The translations under genes were made by a program, and so were the position numbers. A DNA stretch of 64,000 nt from an uncultured Clostridia bacterium (GTDB taxonomy: Bacteria > Bacillota > Clostridia > Oscillospirales > Ruminococcaceae), in assembly GCA_947168885.1 (NCBI GenBank), contig CAMVNQ010000007.1:1-64000 (forward strand). The letters are read 5' to 3'. The notes beneath the pieces are model-generated. The model saw only the letters and a program-made list of their open reading frames with translations, did no database searches and was not told the origin of the DNA. Below, one piece after another: positions 7,843 to 15,390 of this stretch (position 1 is the first letter of the stretch; each line of letters opens with the position of its first letter).

Positions 7843-8316
7843 ATGGGCAAGGACAGAGAGTATGTCAGGACAACCTGTTTCCGTTTCAACATGGAGAACC
7901 CCGAACACGCAAAAGCCTGGGACTATCTTCACAACTACGATAAGGACAAAATCAAGTCCACCAATGTGGCAGTCATTACAGCGGTCAATGACTACTTTGA
8001 CCGTATGGGGAAACTTGCCGATGATCCCTATTTCGAGACCCGTCAGCGTGAGGAGCGTTTTATTCAGCAGATCGTCAGCGAAGTCGGCAAGGCGTTTATC
8101 GCTGAAATGCCGAAGTTTCTTGCAAGCCTGATGCTGAGCCTGAACAGGGGCTACCCTATGCAGACAGCACCAATTCAGGCTGTCCCCGTAGAAACGGAGA
8201 ACAGCAGAGGATATGCCGAGGACGGCAATCCGAGCGCCACGGAGGGCTTTGAGAACGCTGACAACAGCGAAAACGACGATTATTCAGGTATTGATTTCGA
8301 TTTTATCGGTGGTTGA
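7843..8316 (+). CDS. ParR-like adaptor partner of ParM
   Basis: 157 aa from ATG 7843, with AGGAAGGAGGG just upstream inside the parM end. The N-terminal 60 residues (YVRTTCFRFNMENPEHAKAW, then STNVAVITAVNDYF) look like a short strand plus ribbon-helix-helix DNA-binding fold. The C-terminal third is acidic and disordered (NSENDDYSGIDFDFIGG). That layout, with DNA binding at the N-terminus and an acidic tail that contacts the filament, matches ParR/StbB partners. Assignment rests mainly on its position after parM. The phased repeats at 6799-6826 are the likely binding site. Confidence 0.6.
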   Translation: MGKDREYVRTTCFRFNMENPEHAKAWDYLHNYDKDKIKSTNVAVITAVNDYFDRMGKLADDPYFETRQREERFIQQIVSEVGKAFIAEMPKFLASLMLSLNRGYPMQTAPIQAVPVETENSRGYAEDGNPSATEGFENADNSENDDYSGIDFDFIGG

Positions 8317-8679
8317 TAAGACTTGAAACAGCTTTACCGCCGTTCATATAGCGGATAACAATAACAACAGCAACAAACCAATAGACGTGAGAAGAATCGG
8401 AGAAATAATGCAAAAATGCCCGATAGCATTTTATGCGAAAAGAGAAATCCTGCAAATATCACAGAGGAATTTGCAGGATCGAGCGCCTAACGCCAGTTGG
8501 GCGAGGCTCAAATTCGATACTTATGATCGAAAGTCTTGCAGGAACAAGACGGGCGCCCGCCGCTGGATTTGCGCCGGGCTGGTAGTACCAATGTAGTGAC
8601 GCATTGGTCTCCCAGCTCAGAGACGTTCCCCCTCCGAGACCTTCCCCTAAGACCGCCGCAGGCGGAGAAAGGAGCGACT
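8317..8679. other. candidate origin of transfer (oriT) region
   Basis: A 363-base gap directly upstream of mobC and the relaxase, with no believable gene. It holds three inverted repeats: ATCCTGCAAAT (8447-8457) with ATTTGCAGGAT (8469-8479), perfect over 11 bp; a hairpin at 8481-8508 built on CGCC and GGCG; and ACCAATG (8587-8593) with CATTGGT (8602-8608), perfect over 7 bp with an 8-base loop. Mobilizable elements usually carry oriT here, with an inverted repeat next to the nick. The nick itself cannot be read. Confidence 0.5.
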
Positions 8680-9033
8680 ATGCCAAATCGCAGGCGCTAT
8701 CACTCGATCAGCCTGAAGCTGACCGACGAGGAGCTTCAGCTATGGAATACAAAGCATGAAGCCAGCGGTCTGAGTAAGACCGACTATCTGATGCAGGCTA
8801 TTCGCAACAGCGAGGTGCGTGTTTATTCCATAGAAGAGAGCATTGCACCTATCGTTCATGAGATCAGAAAGATCGGCACAAACCTCAATCAGCTTGCCTA
8901 CTTCTCCAATATCGGGCAGGAGGAGCGTGTTCGTTATGAGATCGGAGCTATACGCCGCACCAATGATAAAGTCATGGGGCAGCTTTCCGATTTTCTGAAC
9001 AATCCGAAGTTCAGCATCAAGGGCAGTAAATAA
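8680..9033 (+). CDS. mobC: MobC-like relaxosome accessory protein
   Basis: 117 aa from ATG 8680, behind GGCGGAGAAAGGAGCGACT; the longer in-frame ORF from 8536 crosses the inverted repeats and is rejected. The protein reads YHSISLKLTDEELQLWNTKH, a ribbon-helix-helix start, then IGTNLNQLAYFSN, the typical 'IGNNINQIA' signature of MobC proteins. MobC binds oriT and helps the relaxase open the strands. Its stop overlaps the relaxase start by one base (TAATG). Confidence 0.8.
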   Translation: MPNRRRYHSISLKLTDEELQLWNTKHEASGLSKTDYLMQAIRNSEVRVYSIEESIAPIVHEIRKIGTNLNQLAYFSNIGQEERVRYEIGAIRRTNDKVMGQLSDFLNNPKFSIKGSK

Positions 9034-10466
9034 TGTTCGGCAACGTGAAAGTGAACTATGCTCCCTGCAAATCAAAAGTGGCAGTCGAGCGAACGGCGCA
9101 CTACATTTTGGGAAGGTTACCTCAGCAGATCAAGGACGGAGTTATAAAAACAGCCCCTAACTTATATTGGGGCATCAACTGCGATCGTGATAATTTTCCG
9201 AGAGATGTTATGATGACGAGAAAGATGTTCGGTAAACGGAATTCCGGCAATGCGAACCTCTCTTATCAGATATCAATTTCATTCTCTCCGGAGGACAGGG
9301 ATAAGCTCACTAATGAGGAAGTTTTCAGGATTGCGAAAGCCTTTGCCGAGAAATTCTTTCAGGGCTACGAAGTGCTGTTCGCTGTCCATATCGACAAGCC
9401 TCACCCTCACGCACATTTTCTCATAGGCAACTGTCATACCGAGACAGGCAAGGCATTCCGCCGTAACGAGAAAGACCTATATAATATGTGCGAATACCTG
9501 GGTGAGCAGTGTCAGCAGAGGGGACTTATCCATTCTATGCGAAAGGAATACTACAATCATGATCTTGATGACTGCTCCGACAAGGAAACCTTTGCCGAAA
9601 AGCAGATGAAAGCTAAAGGCAAGGAAACTTTCAAAGACGAGCTTCGGGAAGTCATCAGAATTGAATGCGGCGATCCGAACAACAGAACCTTAGAAGATGT
9701 GGTCACTGCCCTGATGAAGCATTATCATGTGGAGTGCAGAGTTAAGGGCAACACAATATCTTACCGACACCCTGAATACACCGACAAAAACGGTAAACTT
9801 GTCTCGGTCAGAGGCAGTAAGCTGGGTGATAAATACACAGTGAAAGGAATAGAACATGAGCTTACCCAAATACGGCGAGGACGGGAAGATCGAGACCTCA
9901 CAGCAGGAACAGCCGTTATCACCGAAATCCAACGAGGAAGTTATAATATCGGAGAAGACAGGCTTACCGGAGGTCAGAAAGAAACTCCAAGAGCCGAAAC
10001 CCATACTGCAGGCAGAACCCAAACAGCAGTCCGCAACATCGAAGACGCAGCCGCCCTCACAGCCGGAACCCAAGAAAGAGGAAAAAGTATTCTTTACGAG
10101 GGAACTGATGCACAGAGATGCGGAGAGGGTACGCAGAGAATACAGTCAGGCTCGCAAATTACAGCAACAGGAGGACATGGAAATGGAGGATCAGGAAACG
10201 CAGGAGCCGGAGATCATCATTCCGGAGTTGGACGAGATCGATCACTGGGCGAGGGGCGTAGTTCAGGACTTGTCGGAGGACACGGAGAATGCCAAGAACA
10301 ACCAGAGGGTAATGATCATGGCAACCTCGGTGATAAAGATGTGCCAACTCTTACAGAATTATTCCGTGACTATGAAAAGCGAAATGGAAAAAATCGCAGA
10401 AAGAGAGCTGCAAAACCTCAACCTGCAAGAACAGTACGCAAAAAGCCTAAAGGCATCGACCGTTGA
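9033..10466 (+). CDS. MobA/relaxase nuclease; 3' third overlapped by another gene
   Basis: 477 aa. The relaxase nicks oriT and stays bound to the transferred strand. The N-terminal domain shows the histidine triad region HIDKPHPHAHFL at about residues 118-129 and an early Tyr-containing segment (AHYILGRLP) that may hold the catalytic tyrosine. After residue 275 the sequence becomes Gly/Thr/Gln-rich (GGHGNGGSGNAGAG), and it ends in a basic tail (KNRRKRAAKPQPARTVRKK). From 9856 on, the same DNA encodes the next gene in the +1 frame for 611 bases. The odd composition of this half suggests that its sequence is set mainly by the other frame. Confidence 0.8.
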   Translation: MFGNVKVNYAPCKSKVAVERTAHYILGRLPQQIKDGVIKTAPNLYWGINCDRDNFPRDVMMTRKMFGKRNSGNANLSYQISISFSPEDRDKLTNEEVFRIAKAFAEKFFQGYEVLFAVHIDKPHPHAHFLIGNCHTETGKAFRRNEKDLYNMCEYLGEQCQQRGLIHSMRKEYYNHDLDDCSDKETFAEKQMKAKGKETFKDELREVIRIECGDPNNRTLEDVVTALMKHYHVECRVKGNTISYRHPEYTDKNGKLVSVRGSKLGDKYTVKGIEHELTQIRRGREDRDLTAGTAVITEIQRGSYNIGEDRLTGGQKETPRAETHTAGRTQTAVRNIEDAAALTAGTQERGKSILYEGTDAQRCGEGTQRIQSGSQITATGGHGNGGSGNAGAGDHHSGVGRDRSLGEGRSSGLVGGHGECQEQPEGNDHGNLGDKDVPTLTELFRDYEKRNGKNRRKRAAKPQPARTVRKKPKGIDR

Positions 10467-10749
10467 AGTTACAAGAGACATCTATCATCAGTTCAAAGAC
10501 GAGCAGACGTTGGCGTTCAGAGAGGTACAGAAGTATCTCTACGACACTTGTGATGATATTGAAAGGGAGATTGTTGCCCACATAAAGTACATGAAAACGC
10601 TAACATTAACCGCAGACTGGGCTTCAAAGGAGATCAGAAAGTCGGTGAAGCGGTTCTGCACCGTCAGAACGATAGGCGACCTTCTGTACTACGCTGCACC
10701 TGTAGCAGTGGTGATAGATGTACTGCTGAGGTTTTTTAATTTTATCTGA
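9856..10749 (+). CDS. MobB-like coiled-coil membrane protein overlapping the relaxase
   Basis: 297 aa in the +1 frame relative to the relaxase. AAAGGA lies 7 bases before ATG 9856. It has a Pro/Gln/Lys-rich N-terminal region to about residue 75, a long charged helical region (about 80-250, likely coiled coil), and a hydrophobic C-terminal segment DLLYYAAPVAVVIDVLLRFF that can anchor in the membrane. In ColE1- and RSF1010-type systems mobB lies inside the relaxase gene in another frame and the product links the relaxosome to the membrane. The same role is inferred here from layout, not from sequence match. Confidence 0.7.
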   Translation: MSLPKYGEDGKIETSQQEQPLSPKSNEEVIISEKTGLPEVRKKLQEPKPILQAEPKQQSATSKTQPPSQPEPKKEEKVFFTRELMHRDAERVRREYSQARKLQQQEDMEMEDQETQEPEIIIPELDEIDHWARGVVQDLSEDTENAKNNQRVMIMATSVIKMCQLLQNYSVTMKSEMEKIAERELQNLNLQEQYAKSLKASTVEVTRDIYHQFKDEQTLAFREVQKYLYDTCDDIEREIVAHIKYMKTLTLTADWASKEIRKSVKRFCTVRTIGDLLYYAAPVAVVIDVLLRFFNFI

Positions 10750-12684
10750 TTATTCGTCATTCAATCCGAAAATTTCAGCATCATCTTCCTCCGAAACTAT
10801 GAATGATCTGACAAGCGGATCTGAGGGCGGCTCCTTGCCGTCCTCATGAGCGTGCCAGCGAGGATTGGTCTCTGTATTTTCAAGAGTCTGCTTGATAAGA
10901 TCAAAGTTTTCGCTGTCCTTGAAACGCTCAAAAAACTGAGCCTTGTCTGCCTGGTACAGCAGGCGGTGTTTGAAAATGTTCTTGTTATAGTTCATAGCCA
11001 AGCAGCTCATAGCCATATCTGTGCTGAAATTGCTTTCGATCTTGAAGTAAAACTGAAACAGCAGATGATATGCAACAAAAATATCACTTTCGATCATTGT
11101 TAGATATTTCAAGGGTGAAATTCTATCAGCAATCTCAGCAAGTATTTCTTTGGGAGCTTCGCTTGTATCCGTAGAGAACAAAGTCTCACCGAACGCAAGC
11201 ATTTCTTCGGGGTTGATCTTATAATCAGCTTCAACGAGCTTGCGTACAATAGAGGATATGGAAATCGTGCCGTCAGAGTTATCATGGATAAAGCCGAGGT
11301 CGATCAGCTTGTCGATCTCGGTGAAATCTATGAGCCTTGTCAATTTCTGAAACAGCATTTTAGGAACACCCGATTCAGGCATGAAACGCATATATGACAG
11401 AACATATTTATCGGTAACAGTTAGGTCTGCCTTTCTGAACAGGCTTTCAATGTGACGATAATGCGTGTCAGTCTTTGGGATACGATCTTTATTAGCGGGG
11501 ATTCTTGCTTTCATATTCTTGATTCCTCCTACAAGGGCATCTGCACAGGTGTCAGGCGTGTCTGTTCCTCTTTTCATGGAACGGGCGCATAGTTCCAATG
11601 AAAACGGATATTTATCTGTTATCAACGCAAGACGGTGCATTTTGAATTTTATATCAGGATCATTCTCATCAAACGGGTAAAACTGCTTTATCAGATCATA
11701 CGATTCACGAAATGTCTTGAACTCTGTCAGATCATATACCATAAAATCATCGTCATAGTGAGAATAGGAAATAAAAATAACGTCACATTCCAATTCAAGT
11801 AGATCAGGCAGTTTGGAGTCATGGTCGGCAGGGACATTATAGTTGTCGATGATGAGCAGAAGATTTTTACCAAATGCCGACAGGAGTTCAAGATTTCCCT
11901 TATAGAGAGCTTCAATATCGCTGCGGATAAATGCCATATTCGGCAGGACATTCGCTATAATATCAGCTATGCCGTTACGATATTCGTTGTAATTATAATA
12001 TCCGATATGGGCATACTCCGAAGCATACTTTTTCGCATAAGTGCGGACAAGCTCGCTCTTGCCGACACCTGCAACGCCTGTTACGAACACCTTGCCTTCG
12101 TTCTGCATCAATGAGTGCAGCTCGTCAAGTTCTATTTCACGCCCCGTGAAATGCTTAGGCGGAGCTTTAGGTTTGGCTTTGAAAAACAGACCTTCTGTAT
12201 TGCTGTTCGTATCATAGTAGTAATCTGCATACCAATACTTATCAACTTTATAATACGGACGATATGCGGCTATGGTCACAGCAGTATAGAATACTTCTGC
12301 AAGATGTTCGTCACCGGAATACTCACGGGAATAATTCAAGCCGAACTGCTTCTTAAATGGTTTGGATATAAGCTGATCATTGATGATAAGGTCAAAAAAC
12401 GAAACGTGGAGCTGCGGCTTGTCAAGGATATATTTCAGCATACCTTTAATATCACCAAGCAGTACAGACTTATCCTTGCGTACATAAAAGTCGGTGATTT
12501 TCGAGGATAACGTGCGAGTGCCGGCATTCAGCTTTGACGGTTCCGAACGGTCATATTCAGGACTGGTCGGATCATCGAAATACGATTTGAACAGCATATC
12601 TACCAATGCCTGATAGGTGCCCACAGACGATGATACGAGCTGTTTATACAGAATGGCGATCACAGTTTTGATATCACAGTTCAT
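10750..12684 (-). CDS. STAND-type NTPase, possible defence or regulatory protein
   Basis: 644 aa. The N-terminal 170 residues are of unknown type, with no obvious catalytic motif. HFTGREIELDELHSLM leads into Walker A VTGVAGVGKSELV near residue 200, and Walker B LLLIIDNYNV lies near 280. The remaining part is helical, with a winged-helix-like stretch (LIDLGFIHDNSDGTISISSI) about 470-490. 'FxGRexEl' before the P-loop is typical of STAND ATPases, a class that includes phage sensors of the Avs type and transcription regulators. It is the only leftward gene in the mobilization module, and its stop abuts the stop of the overlapping gene at 10749, so it looks like cargo. Its function is not proven. 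Confidence 0.65.
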   Translation of the reverse strand: MNCDIKTVIAILYKQLVSSSVGTYQALVDMLFKSYFDDPTSPEYDRSEPSKLNAGTRTLSSKITDFYVRKDKSVLLGDIKGMLKYILDKPQLHVSFFDLIINDQLISKPFKKQFGLNYSREYSGDEHLAEVFYTAVTIAAYRPYYKVDKYWYADYYYDTNSNTEGLFFKAKPKAPPKHFTGREIELDELHSLMQNEGKVFVTGVAGVGKSELVRTYAKKYASEYAHIGYYNYNEYRNGIADIIANVLPNMAFIRSDIEALYKGNLELLSAFGKNLLLIIDNYNVPADHDSKLPDLLELECDVIFISYSHYDDDFMVYDLTEFKTFRESYDLIKQFYPFDENDPDIKFKMHRLALITDKYPFSLELCARSMKRGTDTPDTCADALVGGIKNMKARIPANKDRIPKTDTHYRHIESLFRKADLTVTDKYVLSYMRFMPESGVPKMLFQKLTRLIDFTEIDKLIDLGFIHDNSDGTISISSIVRKLVEADYKINPEEMLAFGETLFSTDTSEAPKEILAEIADRISPLKYLTMIESDIFVAYHLLFQFYFKIESNFSTDMAMSCLAMNYNKNIFKHRLLYQADKAQFFERFKDSENFDLIKQTLENTETNPRWHAHEDGKEPPSDPLVRSFIVSEEDDAEIFGLNDE

Positions 12685-12763
12685 ACGGCAGCTCCTTTCG
12701 ATAATATTCCAATATAATTATAGCACATAGCTATATCAAATTCAAGTATCAGGAGGTCATGAA

Positions 12764-13375
12764 ATGACTATTTTCGACGATATAAAAGAACTTGTGGACG
12801 TACCTACCGCCGCACGTCACTACGGTGTCGAGGTACACCGAGGGAACATGGCACTCTGTCCGTTTCACAGGGAGCGTCACCCGTCCTGCAAGCTCTATGC
12901 CGACCATTATTACTGCTTCGGATGTCAGGCACACGGCGATGTGATAAAGCTGGTGCAGGAGCTTTTCGGGCTGAGGGCGATAGAAGCCGTGAAGCGGATC
13001 AACAGTGATTTTGCCCTTGGTCTGGACTTGGACAAGCCGCCCGATATGGAAGCAGTGGCACGCAGGCGCAGGAAGATCGCCGAGCGTAAGGCAGAGAATG
13101 CAAGGGTGGAGCATATGTATGATGCTCTGCTGAGGTACTTTACCTTGCTGGACAAGTACAAAATGCGTTATGCTCCGAAAACTCCCGATGAGGATCGCCT
13201 TAGCTCCGCACGGCTGGACAGGCGTTTCGTGTACACTTTGCAGAATATCGGCTATGCGGAGTATATGCTTGAAACATTCAATCGTTTCAACAAGGAGCAA
13301 CAGACAGAAGTTAAACTGGAGGTAGACAGGATTGAACGAGAATACAAACGATGTATCAAAGAATGGGGAGAATAG
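12764..13375 (+). CDS. CHC2 zinc-finger primase-like protein
   Basis: 203 aa. The zinc-binding domain is complete: CPFHRERHPSCKLYADHYYC then FGCQAHGDVI, about residues 32-61. This is the CHC2 finger of DnaG-type primases, which recognises the template. The catalytic TOPRIM domain of DnaG is absent; the rest is basic and helical. It follows GGAGGTCATGAA and overlaps the next gene by 44 bases. With that P4-type helicase it probably forms the element's own replication initiation unit. Confidence 0.75.
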   Translation: MTIFDDIKELVDVPTAARHYGVEVHRGNMALCPFHRERHPSCKLYADHYYCFGCQAHGDVIKLVQELFGLRAIEAVKRINSDFALGLDLDKPPDMEAVARRRRKIAERKAENARVEHMYDALLRYFTLLDKYKMRYAPKTPDEDRLSSARLDRRFVYTLQNIGYAEYMLETFNRFNKEQQTEVKLEVDRIEREYKRCIKEWGE

Positions 13376-14735
13376 CGATTCTGCCAAAGAGAATACGGCT
13401 GCCAAAGCACCACCTGAAAAGAAAAAGCAGGAACGTGAGCTGCCCGACTGGATGCTCGATAAAACTACGGTCAACGAGCTGAAATTCTGCAAGCTGTTCA
13501 CGCAGAAACACCCCATGAAGTGCATCGGCGGACGTTTTTTCGACTATGACGGACTTGTGGACGAGAACGCACTCGGCAACGAGGTCTACCGTATGCTCCG
13601 TCAGGGTGTGTGGATAGGGCTTTCAAAGAAAGTTGTACAGACCATGGACGCTCTCAGGCTCTATACATACAGTGCGCCTCTGACACCCGACCTGAATTTT
13701 ATTCATGTGCAGAACGGCAAGCTGGACCTCAAAGGCAACTTCTTTCCCAACAGGGAATTCTGCACCAACCGCCTGAACATCTGCTATGACCCGAATATTC
13801 GCAATGGTGCGTATTATCCCGAACAGTTCCTCACTTTCCTCATGGAACTGCTCACTCCCGAAGATGTTACCACTTTGCAGGAATACCTGGGTTATCTGCT
13901 GATACCGTCCACAAAAGGGCAGAAGATGATGTTCCTCATCGGGCAGGGCGGTGAAGGCAAGAGCCGCATCGGCATCGTCCTCCGTGAGATATTCATGGAC
14001 AATATGCTGACGGGCAACGTCCACCGCATCGAGAACGACCGCTTTTTCCGATATAACCTGAAAGACCGCCTGCTGATGGTCGATGATGATATGCAGATGC
14101 AGGCGCTGTCCTCAACGGGTTACATCAAGAACCTTGTCACCGCCGAAACGCCCATTGACGTTGAAGCCAAAGGCAAGCAGTCGGAACAGGCACTTTTGTA
14201 CACAAGGCTCCTGTGCTTCGGCAACGGCAGTCCCAAAACGCTCTATGACAAGAGCAAGGGCTTCTCACGGCGAATGATAATCCTCACCACCCTGCCGCCG
14301 CCCGAAAAGCGAATCATTGACCCGTACATCGCCGAGAAGTTCATCGCTGAGAAAGAGAAGATATTCTGCTGGATGTATGACGGACTGCTGAGACTTCTCG
14401 CCAACAATTACCGCTTTACGATCTCCGAAAGGGCAAGGCAGAACGTCATGGAAACAATGCAGGACAACTGCAATATCACGGAGTTTCTGGAAGATACGGA
14501 CAGGGTGCAGTATGGGGAGAGTCTGCGAGTTGCATCATCGGCGCTTTATGACAGTTACTACCATTGGTGCGAGGACAACGCCCTCACCGCCCTGAAACGT
14601 GAGACTTTTGTATCGTGGCTCAGGCAGAATGAAGCGGCGTATCATATCAAGTATGATCTCAATATTCCGAGTGGGAGCAGTCATGTCCGAGGATTCAAGG
14701 GCATTGCGTTAAAGTTTAAATCGAGTGGTTATTAA
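13332..14735 (+). CDS. P4/D5-type primase-helicase (SF3)
   Basis: 467 aa with a TTG start at 13332, supported by GGAGG 9 bases upstream inside the previous gene. After a charged Lys/Glu-rich leader it has the P4-family N-terminal helicase region (YPEQFLTFLMELLTPEDVTT), Walker A LIGQGGEGKS near 203, Walker B DRLLMVDDDMQ near 250, and the SF3 C-motif-like LLCFGNGSPKT. The family unwinds DNA at plasmid and satellite-phage origins. Coupled to the CHC2 protein, it implies autonomous replication of the excised element. Confidence 0.8.
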   Translation: MNENTNDVSKNGENSDSAKENTAAKAPPEKKKQERELPDWMLDKTTVNELKFCKLFTQKHPMKCIGGRFFDYDGLVDENALGNEVYRMLRQGVWIGLSKKVVQTMDALRLYTYSAPLTPDLNFIHVQNGKLDLKGNFFPNREFCTNRLNICYDPNIRNGAYYPEQFLTFLMELLTPEDVTTLQEYLGYLLIPSTKGQKMMFLIGQGGEGKSRIGIVLREIFMDNMLTGNVHRIENDRFFRYNLKDRLLMVDDDMQMQALSSTGYIKNLVTAETPIDVEAKGKQSEQALLYTRLLCFGNGSPKTLYDKSKGFSRRMIILTTLPPPEKRIIDPYIAEKFIAEKEKIFCWMYDGLLRLLANNYRFTISERARQNVMETMQDNCNITEFLEDTDRVQYGESLRVASSALYDSYYHWCEDNALTALKRETFVSWLRQNEAAYHIKYDLNIPSGSSHVRGFKGIALKFKSSGY

Positions 14736-14896
14736 GGCGTGTAGGCGTGTAAAGCCCGTAACTACGAGCTTTCTGCCGTGTAGGTCAGGCGTGTGACCGC
14801 AGAAAAGGCGTGTAGCACACACGCTGTCAGACACTTTACGCGGCATAGGCACACGCTCAAAACAGCGTATCTGCGTTGTTTACACGGGAACACGCC
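14736..14896. repeat. cluster of GGCGTGT repeats, candidate origin or integrase/Xis site
   Basis: GGCGTGT occurs at 14736, 14744, 14788 and 14807, and GCCGTGT at 14775. Inverted relatives are ACACGCT near 14851 and ACACGCC at 14890-14896. The cluster fills the gap between the helicase gene and xis. Repeats of this kind next to an initiator gene may be iterons; next to xis they may also be arm sites. Confidence 0.5.
14751..14766 (+). repeat. 16-bp sequence with inverted copy near the integrase end
   Basis: AAAGCCCGTAACTACG here is repeated perfectly on the other strand at 16723-16738, just outside the integrase gene. The two copies flank xis and int, which suggests integrase or Xis arm-binding sites or a recombination relic. 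Confidence 0.6.
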
Positions 14897-14943
14897 ATTT
14901 TATCAAGTTGTTTATGTTCCGAAAAATAAAGGAGGAAAAAAGA

Positions 14944-15159
14944 ATGGAGAAAGTTCTTTACACAGTCAAAGAGGTATCGCAGATACTTCACACAAACCCG
15001 TCTTATGTTTATCAGCTCATCAATACGGGGCTGCTGCCTGTTCTGAAGCTGGGCTCATATAAGGTTCGGCACGAAGCTCTGATGAAGTTTCTGTCCGAAT
15101 ACGAAGGCTATGACCTTTCCGACCCGAAGAATGTGGAAAAGCTCACCGCCACAGCATAA
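14944..15159 (+). CDS. excisionase-type HTH protein
   Basis: 71 aa from ATG 14944, behind AAAGGAGGAAAAAAGA; an in-frame upstream ATG at 14908 would place the ribosome site inside the gene. YTVKEVSQILHTNPSYVYQL followed by INTGLLPVLKLGSYKVRHEA is the winged MerR-like fold of the 'excisionase family DNA-binding' proteins. It likely directs the adjacent integrase towards excision. It faces the integrase gene across a strong terminator. Confidence 0.75.
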   Translation: MEKVLYTVKEVSQILHTNPSYVYQLINTGLLPVLKLGSYKVRHEALMKFLSEYEGYDLSDPKNVEKLTATA

Positions 15160-15164
15160 ATAGC

Positions 15165-15206
15165 AACTGCCTGACAGGTAAAGTTACCGTCAGGCAGTTT
15201 GTTTTT
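15165..15206 (+). terminator. strong terminator between xis and int
   Basis: AACTGCCTGAC (15165-15175) pairs perfectly with GTCAGGCAGTT (15189-15199). The stem continues inward as GGTAA/TTACC after one bulged A. TGTTTTTTG follows. Confidence 0.85.
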
Positions 15207-15390
15207 TGTTACATTCGCTCTCAGAGCTGCTAAACGCTCACTTTCTTGTATCTTGCTTAGAGCCAAGAGAAGCTCTCTTGATAAGTTTCTCATATAGGGC
15301 TGAGATACACCCTCTATACATACTATATCCGATTTTTTCGCTTTTGTCAAGCGTAGCAAACCCAAAATACTAATATGGCAGAAATCTTTG

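Noticed and set aside
8387-8596. 69-aa ORF upstream of mobC
   Set aside because: Crosses the inverted repeats of the putative oriT and has no family resemblance.
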